A DNA stretch of 64,000 nt from an uncultured Muribaculaceae bacterium (GCA_934661195.1 CAKUJD010000006.1:139346-203345); one strand, 5' to 3'. Shown: positions 42,793-51,761, numbered from the stretch's first letter. Notes: generated by a model not told the origin, from the letters alone. Made by a program: numbers and translations.

Positions 42793-43209
42793 CAGATGTC
42801 CTTTTTTTACTTCGTCTTCACCAACAAGACGCAAATAAAACCCATTTTCAAACACCCCGCAACCATTTTTTCGAAAAAAACTTCGCCTAATCCCAACAAA
42901 ATTGTATTCTGAAATGGCAAAACACAATGCCGCTATTTTGCAGGCGCTGCGGGCTGTAGTATGTGGCCAAAGCGCACCTTAGAATGGATTTTGGATGCCC
43001 CGTTATCACTTTTTTGCACAAAATGGCGGGCAGAGTGCAAGTTTTGATGTAACTTTGCCGCAATTATGACGTCGGCTTGCCGTCGCACCCCGAGAGGCGG
43101 CAAGCGGCACTCTACATCTATTATAAAACATATTGTTGTGAGAAAACACTGTTGCTCTCTCGCGGCAAACGAGAAATTTTGAATTTTATAAATCACAAAG
43201 AAAACAGTT
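42793..43209. other. Intergenic region between the ECF sigma gene and fabI
   Basis: 417 bp. It contains a -7 box TAACTTTG (43050-43057) that may serve fabI, with about 150 bp of leader, and AT-rich stretches near 42830-42900 that could hold the sigma promoter. A 22-codon frame from 42914 lacks support. No repeat or RNA structure was recognised. Confidence 0.4.
43050..43057 (+). promoter_or_regulatory. Candidate -7 box of fabI
   Basis: TAACTTTG; no TTTG 19-21 bp upstream. It predicts a leader of about 145 nt before the fabI ATG. Confidence 0.35.
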
Positions 43210-44070
43210 ATGTCTTTTAATTTGTTGAAAGGAAAGCGCGGTATCATCTTCGGCGCATTGAACGACGCATCGATTGCGTGGAAAGTTGCAGAACGCGTGG
43301 TGGAAGAGGGCGCGCAGATTGTGCTCACCAATACAGCGGTGGCATGCCGCATGGGCACCATCGATGAGCTGGCCAAGAAGACCGGAGCCACCATAATTCC
43401 CGCCGACGCCACGTCGGTTGAAGACCTCACCAACCTTTTTGTGGAGGCACAGAAGGCCCTTGGCGGAAAAATCGACTTCGTGCTCCACTCTTGCGCCATG
43501 AGTGTGAATATGAGAAAGAAGCGCACTTACGACGACCTCGACTACTCTTTCCTGAGCAAGACGCTCGACATATCGGCCATCTCGTTCCACAAGATGCTGC
43601 AGGCCGCCAAAAAGCTCGACGCCCTCAACGAGTGTGCCTCGGTGCTGGCTCTCACCTACATAGCCTCTCACCGCACATTCTTTGGCTACAACGACATGGC
43701 CGACGCCAAGTCGCTCCTGGAGTCGATTGCCCGCAGTTTCGGCTACATCTACGGCCGCGAGAAGCAGGTGCGCATCAACACCATCTCGCAGTCGCCCACG
43801 TTCACCACTGCCGGTAGCGGCATCAAGGGCTTCGACGGCCTCTATGACTTCTCCGACCGCATGTCGCCTTTGGGCAACGCCAGTGCCGACGAGTGCGCCG
43901 ACTACTGCGTGGTGATGTTCTCCGACCTCACCAAGAAGGTGACTATGCAGACGCTGTTCCACGATGGCGGATTCTCGAGCATGGGCATGTCGCTGCGTGG
44001 CATGACGCAATACAACAAGTCGTTTATCGACGAAAACCGCGACGAGAACGGCAAGATCATCTACGGATAA
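43210..44070 (+). CDS. fabI: Enoyl-[acyl-carrier-protein] reductase (NADH) FabI
   Basis: A 286-residue short-chain dehydrogenase fold enzyme that reduces enoyl-ACP, the last step of each fatty-acid elongation cycle. The cofactor motif is GALNDASIAW (15-24), and the FabI catalytic pair Y160-x6-K167 lies in FFGYNDMADAKSLLE, with the second conserved Tyr Y150 ten residues before. SQSPTFTTAGSGIKGFDGL is the substrate loop. It is the target of triclosan in other bacteria; sensitivity here is not readable. The C-terminus has a Bacteroidota-type extension (FIDENRDENGKIIYG). Confidence 0.95.
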   Translation: MSFNLLKGKRGIIFGALNDASIAWKVAERVVEEGAQIVLTNTAVACRMGTIDELAKKTGATIIPADATSVEDLTNLFVEAQKALGGKIDFVLHSCAMSVNMRKKRTYDDLDYSFLSKTLDISAISFHKMLQAAKKLDALNECASVLALTYIASHRTFFGYNDMADAKSLLESIARSFGYIYGREKQVRINTISQSPTFTTAGSGIKGFDGLYDFSDRMSPLGNASADECADYCVVMFSDLTKKVTMQTLFHDGGFSSMGMSLRGMTQYNKSFIDENRDENGKIIYG

Positions 44071-44107
44071 TCGGTGTTCTGCGCTACGCAGTACATTATA
44101 TATAATA

Positions 44108-44160
44108 ACGAAGCATCGGCAACGGGCGGCCAGGCCGCTCATGTGTTGTCGATGCTTCGT
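44108..44160. terminator. Bidirectional terminator between fabI and the DUF4878 gene
   Basis: ACGAAGCATCG (44108-44118) pairs with CGATGCTTCGT (44150-44160), the stem extends inward by GCAAC/GTTGT, and a small GC-rich hairpin sits in the loop. TTTT follows on the plus strand. Confidence 0.75.
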
Positions 44161-44179
44161 GTGTTTTGCCGAGTGTGGC

Positions 44180-44584
44180 TCACTTGCCCACGCTTATGCG
44201 CCACTCGCCCTTTTTGTTGAGGCGCAGCTTTATGCTTTCGCTTGTGGAGTCGCTTTTTTCATAGGCCACTCTCATCTTCACCACGGCGCTGCTGTCGCTC
44301 ACTTCCTCCGACACCACGCGGTAGCCGGTGATTTCGCCCTTCTGCGCCAGCGATGTGGCGTATTTGCTTTGCAGCATTCCAGCCATGGCCTCCTGCTCGC
44401 TCTTCAGCTTGTCGCCGCTGAGTGTGTCGTTGTAGTACATCAGCTTGCTGTAGCCCTCAAAATCTTTTTTCTGCAGGCACTCGATTGACTTTTCGGCCAC
44501 GCCTGTCGGAGTGTTGCCCTTGCCGCAGCTCACGGCCACCAGCGCCATCAGGCAGGCGGCCACAATGGTTAGAATCTGTTTCAT
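44180..44584 (-). CDS. DUF4878-type lipoprotein
   Basis: A 134-residue lipoprotein with signal MKQILTIVAACLMALVAVSC (lipobox VAVSC, Cys20). The mature part has the NTF2-like DUF4878 pattern: an early helix GVAEKSIECLQKKDFEGYSKLMYY and a C-terminal strand pair ending IKLRLNKKGEWRISVG. Members are common in Bacteroidales with no known function. It is the last gene of a minus-strand run from uvrB, 33 bp after the amidase-like gene, and ends at a shared terminator. Confidence 0.8.
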   Translation of the reverse strand: MKQILTIVAACLMALVAVSCGKGNTPTGVAEKSIECLQKKDFEGYSKLMYYNDTLSGDKLKSEQEAMAGMLQSKYATSLAQKGEITGYRVVSEEVSDSSAVVKMRVAYEKSDSTSESIKLRLNKKGEWRISVGK

Positions 44585-44617
44585 TGTCGTTTTTTTGCGT
44601 TATTAAAAATTGGTGGA

Positions 44618-45247
44618 TTAAAACTCTGTTACTGTGGTTAGGCGGTGCGACTCGCCGAAGTCGCTTGGCAGCCAGCAGCGGGTGTGCAGCCCAGGCAGGT
44701 TCACATCGTGGGCGGGAGGCCCGGCAATGTCGAGTCCGGCTTTGGCATATGCGCGCGCCACCAGCTCGGTGCAGTAGAGGCGCGTTGTGTCGGCCGAGTC
44801 ATAGTCGTGGTCAAATGCCGTGCCGCGCCTGTAGGCGGCCATGGCCCAAGCCGCCGCCTTGTGCGCAGCAGCCCGGTTGGCTGGGCGGCGCACCGATCCG
44901 CAAGAAGCCATCATCGAACTGAAAAATTTTTCCGGAGAGTCCATTTTCACACGGTCGATGTCGCCGGCAAAGTCGGGCTCGCCAGGCACCGCATGCACTA
45001 TCATGGGGTGGCCGCACGAGTCCACCACTATGCCCACGTGTGAATACCGCCCCCCGCGGTCGGCCGCAGCCACAGCGTGGCTGGTGGCACCGCCGCCCAT
45101 GCGCAGCACCACATCGCCCTCGCGCAGCTTGGTGCCTGAGGGCAGAATGCACCTTGGCCTATCCTGCCGGGTGCCGTGGCCGGCGCAGGCCACCGTGGCG
45201 GCAAGCAGCGCCGTGAAGCATGCTATTATGACCATAACTGCCTTCAT
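44618..45247 (-). CDS. YiiX/YebB-like NlpC/P60-superfamily cysteine hydrolase, secreted
   Basis: A 209-residue protein with a hydrophobic signal (KAVMVIIACFTALLAATVAC) and a permuted papain-fold core: GDVVLRMGG at the start, YSHVGIVVDSCGHPMIVHAVPG with the candidate His in YSHVGI, and RLYCTELVARAYAKAGLDI with the candidate catalytic Cys in LYCTELV. YiiX-like enzymes hydrolyse amide bonds in peptidoglycan or lipids. The Cys-x-Glu-Leu-Val motif and the upstream His make it catalytically plausible. Start chosen at 45247 (M-K-A-V), as earlier Met codons lie before a polar stretch. Confidence 0.8.
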   Translation of the reverse strand: MKAVMVIIACFTALLAATVACAGHGTRQDRPRCILPSGTKLREGDVVLRMGGGATSHAVAAADRGGRYSHVGIVVDSCGHPMIVHAVPGEPDFAGDIDRVKMDSPEKFFSSMMASCGSVRRPANRAAAHKAAAWAMAAYRRGTAFDHDYDSADTTRLYCTELVARAYAKAGLDIAGPPAHDVNLPGLHTRCWLPSDFGESHRLTTVTEF

Positions 45248-45317
45248 AAGTGCTGCAAATTTAGGCATTTGCTCCCACTGCTGCAACACCCCTCCATGTG
45301 TTGTGCAACATGTGCCG

Positions 45318-47279
45318 CTACCGTTTCGGGCGGTTGTCCTTGCCGCGGCCGGGGCGGCGCGGGGCTCCGTGGCCCTTGGACTGCTGGTCGCGGCGCGATG
45401 GACCCATGTAGCCCACGCCGTGCGGATACAGCTTGTCGATAAGGTCGGGGCGGCGCATGCGGCGCAGGGCCTGCACTATGCCGCGCTTGTATTCGCTCTC
45501 ATACCAAAAGAAGAATTGCCGCTGCGCCAGCTTCTCCTCGGGCGTGTGGGCCGTGTACACCGGCTCGAGAGTGTAGGGGTTGAGCCCCGTGTAGTAGGCT
45601 TCGGTCGATACCGTCATGGGCGTTGGGGTGAAGTCCTGCACCTGCTCAAGGTGGAAGTCGAGCTCTTTGGTGATCACGGCCAGTTCGGCCATGTCCTCCT
45701 CGTGGCAGGCGGGGTGCGACGAGATGAAGTAGGGTATGAGCTGCTCTTTTAGTCCATAATGTGCGTTGATGCGGTCGAACAGACGCTTGAACTGCCTGAA
45801 CAGCTCAAACGACGGCTTGCGCATCATCATCAGCACGGCGTCGCTGGTGTGCTCGGGTGCCACCTTGAGGCGGCCCGACACGTGGTGGCGAATCAGCTCC
45901 TCGTTGTACTGGGCGTTCACCTTGTCGGTTTCGGGGTCGCCAGTGCGGTGCATCGACAGGTCGTAGCGCACGCCGCTGCCAATGAACGACTTCTTCACCA
46001 GCGGATTGGCGTCGACAGAGTGGTAGATGTCGAGCAGGCGGCTGTGGTCGGTGTTGAGGTTGGGGCACGGCTTTGGGTGCAGGCACGAGGGGCGCGCGCA
46101 CCGCTTGCACCGCTCCAGGTCGCGGCCGTGCAGCGAATACATGTTGGCGCTGGGGCCGCCCAGGTCGCTTATGTAGCCCTTGAAGTCGTCCATGTGTGTC
46201 ACCTGTTCCACTTCGCGCATAATGCTGCGCTTGCTGCGCGAGGCTATGAACTTGCCCTGATGTGCGCTGATGGTGCAGAAGGCGCAGCCGCCAAAGCAGC
46301 CGCGGTGCATGTTCACCGAGTGGCGTATCATCTCGTAGGCGGGAATGCGCTTGCCGTTGTAGCGCGGGTGGGGCAGGCGGGTGTAGGGCAGGTCGAACGA
46401 GGCGTCGATCTCCTCGGTGGTCATTGGCGGATTGGTGCGGTTCACCTTTATGGCCATGCCGCTGGTGGCCTGCCACAGGTCGCGCCCGTTCCAGCGGTTG
46501 CTTTCCACCTCCACATACTTGAAGTTCTCGGCTTGGCACCGCTTCGAGTGCAGGCATTCCTCGTAGGAGTGCAGCACCACGTTGTGGGCGTCGGTGGCGT
46601 CGGGCATCTCGCTCAGCGGGCGGCGCACCACCGTCTGCGGTATGCTGGTGAGCTCGGCCACGCTGCGCCCGGCGCTCAGCGCCTCGGCCACCTCAATCAC
46701 GGGCTTCTCGCCCATGCCGTAGATTATGATGTCGGCCTGGCTGTCGGCCATTATCGAAGGCCGCAGGCGGTCTTGCCAGTAGTCGTAGTGGGCCACGCGG
46801 CGCAGCGAGGCCTCGATGCCGCCGGCCACTATGGGCACGTCGGGAAACAGCTTCTTCAGCGCGTCGGCATACACAATGGTGGGGTAGTCGGGCCGCTGTC
46901 CGGCCCGGCCGCCGGGGGTGTAGGCGTCGTCGCTGCGCCGGCGGCGGTTGGCGGTGTAGTGGTTCACCATCGAGTCCATGGCGCCGGCGCTGATGCCGAA
47001 AAACAGCCTCGGCCTGCCCAGCTTGGCAAAGTCGCGCAGGTCATCGCGCCAGTTGGGCTGCGGCACTATAGCCACATTGTAGCCGTGTGCCTCAAGGGTG
47101 CGGCCAATCACGGCCGGCCCCATCGACGGGTGGTCGATGTAGGCGTCGCCCGAAAACAGGATCACGTCGATGTGGTCCCATCCCAGGTGCTCAATCTCCT
47201 TTTTTGTGGTTGGCAGCCACTGGCGGTCGATGTGGTGGCTGCGGTGCTGTGTGTCGGTAGCGTTGTGTTGCTGCTTCAT
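45318..47279 (-). CDS. YgiQ-family radical SAM protein
   Basis: A 653-residue radical SAM protein with the long N-terminal YgiQ domain (WDHIDVILFSGDAYIDHPS ... PLSEMPD, about 30-300) and the cluster motif C328-x3-C332-x2-C335 in MHRGCFGGCAFCTI. A second Cys group, CKRCARPSCLHPKPCPN, follows and is typical of the family. YgiQ proteins are widely conserved but their reaction is unknown. It overlaps uvrB by 4 bp (ATGA). The last about 40 residues are very basic. Confidence 0.95.
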   Translation of the reverse strand: MKQQHNATDTQHRSHHIDRQWLPTTKKEIEHLGWDHIDVILFSGDAYIDHPSMGPAVIGRTLEAHGYNVAIVPQPNWRDDLRDFAKLGRPRLFFGISAGAMDSMVNHYTANRRRRSDDAYTPGGRAGQRPDYPTIVYADALKKLFPDVPIVAGGIEASLRRVAHYDYWQDRLRPSIMADSQADIIIYGMGEKPVIEVAEALSAGRSVAELTSIPQTVVRRPLSEMPDATDAHNVVLHSYEECLHSKRCQAENFKYVEVESNRWNGRDLWQATSGMAIKVNRTNPPMTTEEIDASFDLPYTRLPHPRYNGKRIPAYEMIRHSVNMHRGCFGGCAFCTISAHQGKFIASRSKRSIMREVEQVTHMDDFKGYISDLGGPSANMYSLHGRDLERCKRCARPSCLHPKPCPNLNTDHSRLLDIYHSVDANPLVKKSFIGSGVRYDLSMHRTGDPETDKVNAQYNEELIRHHVSGRLKVAPEHTSDAVLMMMRKPSFELFRQFKRLFDRINAHYGLKEQLIPYFISSHPACHEEDMAELAVITKELDFHLEQVQDFTPTPMTVSTEAYYTGLNPYTLEPVYTAHTPEEKLAQRQFFFWYESEYKRGIVQALRRMRRPDLIDKLYPHGVGYMGPSRRDQQSKGHGAPRRPGRGKDNRPKR

Positions 47280-49384
47280 TTTGCTGCTGATTGTTCGTTT
47301 CTCTGTTGGTCGAGGCGCTCTTGCATTTTCAGCATCTCGTCGCGGTATTGCGCTGCCTCGATAAAGTCCATACGCTTCGATGCCTCCAGCATTTGCTGGC
47401 GCAGGTGGTCGATGGCTTTCTCAAGGTTGGCGGGCTTCATGTAGGCCACCACGGGGTCGGCCGCTATGCCCGCGCTCTTGTCAAATTCCGCCTCGCACTG
47501 CTGCCGCAGCGACGAGAAGTCGGCCACATTGTTCTCATATTTGCGCGCGTGCTTGGCTGCCTTGTCGCCGCCGGCGGGCGCAATGTCGGTGTCGACGCCG
47601 ATAATCGAGTTGCGCGCCTTCACTATGGCTTGCGGCGTGATGCCGTGCTCCTCGTTGTATTTCAGCTGAATGGTGCGTCGGCGGTCGGTCTCGTCGATGG
47701 TGCGCTGCATCGAGTCGGTGATCTTGTCGGCATACATTATCACCTCGCCGTTGAGGTTTCGCGCCGCGCGGCCGGCCGTCTGTGTCAGAGCCCTGTGCGA
47801 GCGCAGGAATCCCTCCTTGTCGGCATCTAGAATGGCCACCAGCGACACCTCGGGCAGGTCAAGGCCCTCGCGCAGCAGGTTCACGCCCACCAGCACGTCG
47901 ATGTTGCCGGCGCGCAGGTCGTCGAGAATTTGGATGCGGTCGATGGTCTCAACATCGCTGTGCATATAGGCGCACTTGATGTTGATTTTCGCCAGATAGT
48001 CGGTCAGTTCCTCGGCCATGCGCTTGGTGAGCGTGGTCACCAGTGTGCGCTGCTTCAGCTCCACGCGCTTCTGTATCTCCTCCACCAGGTCGTCCACCTG
48101 GTTGAGGCTGGGGCGCACGGTGATTTTTGGGTCGAGCAGCCCCGTGGGCCTTATCACCTGCTCCACCACCACGCCCTCGCTCTGCTGCAGCTCGTAGTCG
48201 GCAGGTGTGGCGCTCACATAAATCGTCTGGTGGGTCAGCGCCTCAAACTCCTCGAAGCGCAGCGGGCGGTTGTCGCGCGCCGCGTCGAGGCGGAAGCCGT
48301 ATTCCACCAGCGTGTTTTTCCGGCTCTGGTCGCCGCCATACATGGCCCGCACCTGCGGAATGGTGGCGTGACTCTCGTCGATTATTGTCAGAAAGTCCTT
48401 TGGCATGTAGTCGAGCAGACAGTAAGGGCGCGCGCCGGGGGCGCGCCCGTCGAAGTATCGCGAATAGTTTTCAATGCCCGAGCAGTAGCCCACTTCGCGT
48501 ATCATCTCCAGGTCGTAGGTCACGCGCTCATACAGCCGCTTGGCCTCGGCAGGCCTGCCCTCGCGCTTAAACATCTCCACCTGCGTGCCCAGGTCCACAT
48601 CGATCTGGCCCAGCGCGCTGTTCATCTTGTCCTTGGTGGTGACAAACACGTTGGCCGGGAAAATGCGGAACCCGTCCACATCCTCCTTGGGCATCTGTGT
48701 CACGGTGTCGAGCAGCTGCATCTGCTCAATCTCGTTGCCCCAGAAGATGACGCGCAATATAATCTCTTCGTCGGCCAAAAAAATGTCTACAGTGTCGCCC
48801 TTCACGCGGAAGTTGCCCGGCTGCAGGTCAATCTCGTTGCGCGAATACAAGGCGTCGACCAGCCGGCGCAGAAACTCGTCGCGCCCCACCGAGTCGCCCA
48901 CCTTGGCATATATGGTGTTGGCCTCGATGTCCTGCGGGTTGCCCATGCCGTATAGGCACGACACACTCGACACCACCACCACGTCGCGCCGCCCCGACAG
49001 CAGTGCCGTGACGGTGCTCAGGCGCAGCCGCTCAATCTCGTCGTTGATCATCAGATCTTTCTCGATGTATTTGTCCACGGCGGGAATGTAGGCCTCTGGC
49101 TGGTAGTAGTCGTAATACGACACAAAATATTGCACCGAGTTCTCGGGGAAGAAACTCTTGAACTCGGCATACAGCTGCGCCGCCAGTGTCTTGTTGTGCG
49201 ACAGCACCAGCGTGGGCCGCCCCGTGCGGGCAATCACGTTGGCCATGGTAAACGTCTTGCCCGATCCCGTGACGCCTTGCAGCGTCTGGTAGGGCACGCC
49301 GCTGTTCACACCCTCGGTGAGCGCCTTTATGGCCTGCGGCTGGTCGCCTGTGGGGGCGTAGGCCGAGTGTAGTTTGAATTCCAT
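47276..49384 (-). CDS. uvrB: Excinuclease ABC subunit B
   Basis: A 702-residue UvrB. Walker A is GVTGSGKT (37-44), the damage-probing beta-hairpin is YYDYYQPEAYIPAVDKYIEKD, the helicase motif DESHATIPQ and later motifs HRALTQTAGRAARN are present, and a C-terminal UVR domain (NLEKAIDHLRQQMLEASKRMDFIEAAQYRDEM) closes the protein. With UvrA and UvrC it performs nucleotide-excision repair. It is about 30 residues longer than E. coli UvrB, mostly near the C-terminus. The stop overlaps the ygiQ start by 4 bp. Confidence 0.97.
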   Translation of the reverse strand: MEFKLHSAYAPTGDQPQAIKALTEGVNSGVPYQTLQGVTGSGKTFTMANVIARTGRPTLVLSHNKTLAAQLYAEFKSFFPENSVQYFVSYYDYYQPEAYIPAVDKYIEKDLMINDEIERLRLSTVTALLSGRRDVVVVSSVSCLYGMGNPQDIEANTIYAKVGDSVGRDEFLRRLVDALYSRNEIDLQPGNFRVKGDTVDIFLADEEIILRVIFWGNEIEQMQLLDTVTQMPKEDVDGFRIFPANVFVTTKDKMNSALGQIDVDLGTQVEMFKREGRPAEAKRLYERVTYDLEMIREVGYCSGIENYSRYFDGRAPGARPYCLLDYMPKDFLTIIDESHATIPQVRAMYGGDQSRKNTLVEYGFRLDAARDNRPLRFEEFEALTHQTIYVSATPADYELQQSEGVVVEQVIRPTGLLDPKITVRPSLNQVDDLVEEIQKRVELKQRTLVTTLTKRMAEELTDYLAKINIKCAYMHSDVETIDRIQILDDLRAGNIDVLVGVNLLREGLDLPEVSLVAILDADKEGFLRSHRALTQTAGRAARNLNGEVIMYADKITDSMQRTIDETDRRRTIQLKYNEEHGITPQAIVKARNSIIGVDTDIAPAGGDKAAKHARKYENNVADFSSLRQQCEAEFDKSAGIAADPVVAYMKPANLEKAIDHLRQQMLEASKRMDFIEAAQYRDEMLKMQERLDQQRNEQSAAK

Positions 49385-49419
49385 CTGATTGTTCCTTTCC
49401 TTTGATTTCTGCTAAACTG

Positions 49420-49427
49420 CAAATTTA
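49420..49427 (-). promoter_or_regulatory. Candidate -7 box of the uvrB operon
   Basis: TAAATTTG on the minus strand; the nearest -33-like sequence, CTTG, is at 18 bp spacing. Confidence 0.4.
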
Positions 49428-49612
49428 CGCAAAAAATGCCGCACCCAAGGCCCAAACCCTCCGAAATCATAATAAATATGTGTTGACAGAAGACGCACTG
49501 CAGGAGTAGGGCACTTTTCACCGCGGAGCCAATTATGGCCGCAGAAATTGCAAAATGCGACATGCTTAAAGAAAAATGCGAATTTTTTTTCTGATTTTAA
49601 GAGATTAATTAG

Positions 49613-49620
49613 TAAATTTG
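49613..49620 (+). promoter_or_regulatory. Candidate -7 box of spt
   Basis: TAAATTTG; the -33 region is T-rich without a clear TTTG. A leader of about 90 nt is predicted. Confidence 0.45.
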
Positions 49621-49715
49621 CAGCCTGTATACTAAAAGGCACTCAGTGTCCACGCTAAGAAGACAACCCCTTTTTAGGTGCAGATAGTTTTAAAATTTTT
49701 CTATAAAGACAAACA

Positions 49716-50903
49716 ATGAAGCTATTACAAGCTAAGTTAGCAAAGTATCAGGAGCCTCAAAAAGCGCAGGCTCTGGGCATATATCCCTATTTCAGGGCAA
49801 TATCGAGCGAGCAGGACACCGAAGTCCTCATCAACGGCAAAAAAGTGCTGATGTTTGGGTCGAACTGCTACTCAGGCCTTGTCAACCACCCCAAAATCAA
49901 AGAGGCCGCCATCAAGGCCATCGAGAAGTATGGCACCGGCTGCGCCGGCTCGCCTTTCCTCAATGGCACGCTCGATATCCACAAAAAACTGGAGAAGCGC
50001 CTTGCCGCATATGAGGGCAAGGAAGACGCAATGATCTACTCCACCGGCTTTGGCGTGAATCTGGGCGTGGTGTCGACCCTCACCGGCCGCGAAGACTACA
50101 TCCTGTGGGACGAGCAAGACCATGCCTCGATTATCGAAGGCCGCCGTCTGTCGTTCTCCAACTCGCTTAAATACAAGCACAACGACATGGCCTCGCTTGA
50201 AACACAGCTCAAAAAGTGCGAGCCCGACCGCGTGAAACTCATCGTCACCGACGGCGTGTTCTCGATGGAGGGCGACGTGTGCAAGCTGCCCGACATCGTT
50301 GACCTGGCCCGCAAATACAAAGCCAGCGTCATGGTCGACGAGGCCCACGGCATCGGCGTGTTTGGCAAGGGCGGCCGCGGCGTGTGCGACCACTTCGGCC
50401 TCACCGACGAGGTAGACCTGATTATGGGCACGTTCAGCAAGTCGCTGGCTTCGCTGGGCGGCTTCATCGCCACCGACAAGGTGATCACCAACTATCTGCG
50501 CCACCATTCACGCTCCTACATATTCACCGCCAGCATCACTCCGGCCTCGACAGCCGCAGTCGATGCCGCGCTCGACATCCTTGAGGCCGAGCCCGAGCGC
50601 CAGGAGCACCTGTGGAACATCACGCGCTACGCACTTGAGGGCTTCCGCGAGATGGGTTGCGAAATCGGCCACACCGAGACGCCGATCATCCCCCTCTTTA
50701 TCCGCGACAACAACAAGACGTTTGCCATCACGCGCGACCTCTTCAACGAGGGCATTTTCGTTAACCCCGTGGTGTCGCCGGCCGTTGCGCCCAACGACAC
50801 CCTCATCCGCTTCAGCCTTATGGCCACACACACCAAAGAGCAGGTGACCATAGCACTTGAGAAAATTCAGAAAGTGTTCCGCGCATACAATCTTATTCCC
50901 TAA
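49716..50903 (+). CDS. spt: Serine palmitoyltransferase (alpha-oxoamine synthase family)
   Basis: A 395-residue PLP enzyme of the alpha-oxoamine synthase family. Motifs include YGTGCAGSPFLNGTLDIH (72-89), H136 in DEQDHASIIEG, D208-E-A-H211 (VDEAHGIG) and the PLP Lys K242 in GTFSKSLASLGGF. The overall sequence, and the absence of biotin or heme genes nearby, fits bacterial Spt, which condenses serine with a fatty acyl-CoA or -ACP to start sphingolipid synthesis, a hallmark of Bacteroidales. KBL or BioF are alternatives; the N-terminal YPYFRAISSEQDTEVLINGKKVLM form favours Spt. It stands alone between a promoter and a perfect terminator. Confidence 0.9.
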   Translation: MKLLQAKLAKYQEPQKAQALGIYPYFRAISSEQDTEVLINGKKVLMFGSNCYSGLVNHPKIKEAAIKAIEKYGTGCAGSPFLNGTLDIHKKLEKRLAAYEGKEDAMIYSTGFGVNLGVVSTLTGREDYILWDEQDHASIIEGRRLSFSNSLKYKHNDMASLETQLKKCEPDRVKLIVTDGVFSMEGDVCKLPDIVDLARKYKASVMVDEAHGIGVFGKGGRGVCDHFGLTDEVDLIMGTFSKSLASLGGFIATDKVITNYLRHHSRSYIFTASITPASTAAVDAALDILEAEPERQEHLWNITRYALEGFREMGCEIGHTETPIIPLFIRDNNKTFAITRDLFNEGIFVNPVVSPAVAPNDTLIRFSLMATHTKEQVTIALEKIQKVFRAYNLIP

Positions 50904-50935
50904 TGTAGAGCGATTTACACGGATATTCATGATAC

Positions 50936-50965
50936 AAGCCGCTGCATGCCGCAGCGGCTTTTTTT
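50936..50965 (+). terminator. Terminator of spt
   Basis: AAGCCGCTGC (50936-50945), loop ATGCC, GCAGCGGCTT (50951-50960) and TTTTT: a textbook rho-independent terminator. Confidence 0.88.
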
Positions 50966-51010
50966 GCGTTTGAAATTTGCAAAAGTAAAAACAACCGTTA
51001 TGTCCCGAAA

Positions 51011-51046
51011 AAACTCCCGCAAAATGTTTTGCGGGAGTTTTTTTTT
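51011..51046 (+). terminator. Second hairpin with T-run, merging into a promoter
   Basis: AAACTCCCGCAAAA (51011-51024) pairs with TTTTGCGGGAGTTT (51027-51040) and is followed by T residues. The right arm carries TTTG (51028-51031), and TAATTTCG (51049-51056) 17 bp on could form a -33/-7 pair for the next gene. Confidence 0.65.
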
Positions 51047-51105
51047 AGTAATTTCGCATACGGATTGACAATACACAAAACTGAACATATACATATATAA
51101 TAAGT

Positions 51106-51654
51106 ATGGTTTACAAATTTCTTGTAGGCTCGGAAGAAGCCGAAAAATTCAAGTTAGAGATTGTTATCGACTCAGAAGACACTTTTCTGCGGCTGAGAAA
51201 CACCATTCTCGACGCGGCGGGCTATTCGCGCGACGAACTCGACTCTTTCTATATTTGCGATGACGATTGGGAAAAAGACACTGAGGTCACATATATCGAC
51301 ATGGACACCGATTCCGACGAAGATGTGTGGCTCATGGGCGACACCCCGCTCGACGAGCTTGTGGAAGACGAAGGCCAGAAACTGAAGTTCGTGTTCGACT
51401 ACGAAAACGAGCGCTACTTCTTCATGGTGCTAAAGGAAACCATTCCCGGCAAGCACATGAGCGACCCCTTGTGCCAGCGTAAGGAAGGCAAAGCGCCAGC
51501 CGAGAAACTGAGGTTTGCGGCGCCTGCCAAGCCCGCGCCAAAGCAGCAGACAGCCATCGACGAGTTTGACTCATCGGAGTTCTATGGCGACGAGTCGTAT
51601 AACGACGACGAACTGAGCGACCTCGAAGGCCTCGACGGCGAAGACGACATGTAG
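51106..51654 (+). CDS. Plasmid pRiA4b ORF-3-like (IS1096 passenger TnpR) domain protein
   Basis: A 182-residue acidic protein. The first about 110 residues, from VYKFLVGSEEAEKFKLEIVIDSEDTFLRLRNTILDAAGYS to KLKFVFDYENERYFFMV, match the pRiA4b ORF-3-like fold; the C-terminal 70 residues are low-complexity, Asp/Glu-rich and probably disordered (FDSSEFYGDESYNDDELSDLEG). The family name comes from a mobile-element passenger, but no transposon ends or transposase are here and the gene is a normal chromosomal one in Bacteroidales. Function unknown. It lies between its own terminator-promoter and a cruciform terminator. Confidence 0.8.
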   Translation: MVYKFLVGSEEAEKFKLEIVIDSEDTFLRLRNTILDAAGYSRDELDSFYICDDDWEKDTEVTYIDMDTDSDEDVWLMGDTPLDELVEDEGQKLKFVFDYENERYFFMVLKETIPGKHMSDPLCQRKEGKAPAEKLRFAAPAKPAPKQQTAIDEFDSSEFYGDESYNDDELSDLEGLDGEDDM

Positions 51655-51680
51655 CCGCCCGGGCACAAAGCAGCGGTAAA

Positions 51681-51727
51681 AGCGGGGGCGCGCCCGGCAC
51701 CATCGGTGCCATAGGCGCGCCCCCGCT
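51681..51727. terminator. Bidirectional branched terminator
   Basis: A 14-bp perfect GC-rich stem (51681-51694 with 51714-51727) contains a smaller GGCACC/GGTGCC hairpin in its loop; CAATTTTTTT follows on the plus strand. It separates the convergent pRiA4b-like and META genes. Confidence 0.75.
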
Positions 51728-51761
51728 CAATTTTTTTCTCTGATTGGCGCCTGCACTCAGG

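Larger units (their letters stand above)
49385..49715. other. Divergent intergenic region between uvrB and spt
   Basis: 331 bp, AT-rich. A minus-strand -7 box TAAATTTG (49420-49427) lies 36 bp before the uvrB ATG, and a plus-strand -7 box TAAATTTG (49613-49620) lies 96 bp before spt. A small GGCACT/AGTGTC hairpin follows the latter in the spt leader. Nothing else recognised. Confidence 0.5.

Noticed and set aside
42914..42982. A 22-codon frame in the gap before fabI
   Set aside because: No signal, motif or ribosome-binding context; expected by chance.
51106..51654. pRiA4b ORF-3 / IS1096 passenger name as sign of a mobile element
   Set aside because: No transposase, terminal repeats or target-site duplication around it; the family is common as chromosomal genes.
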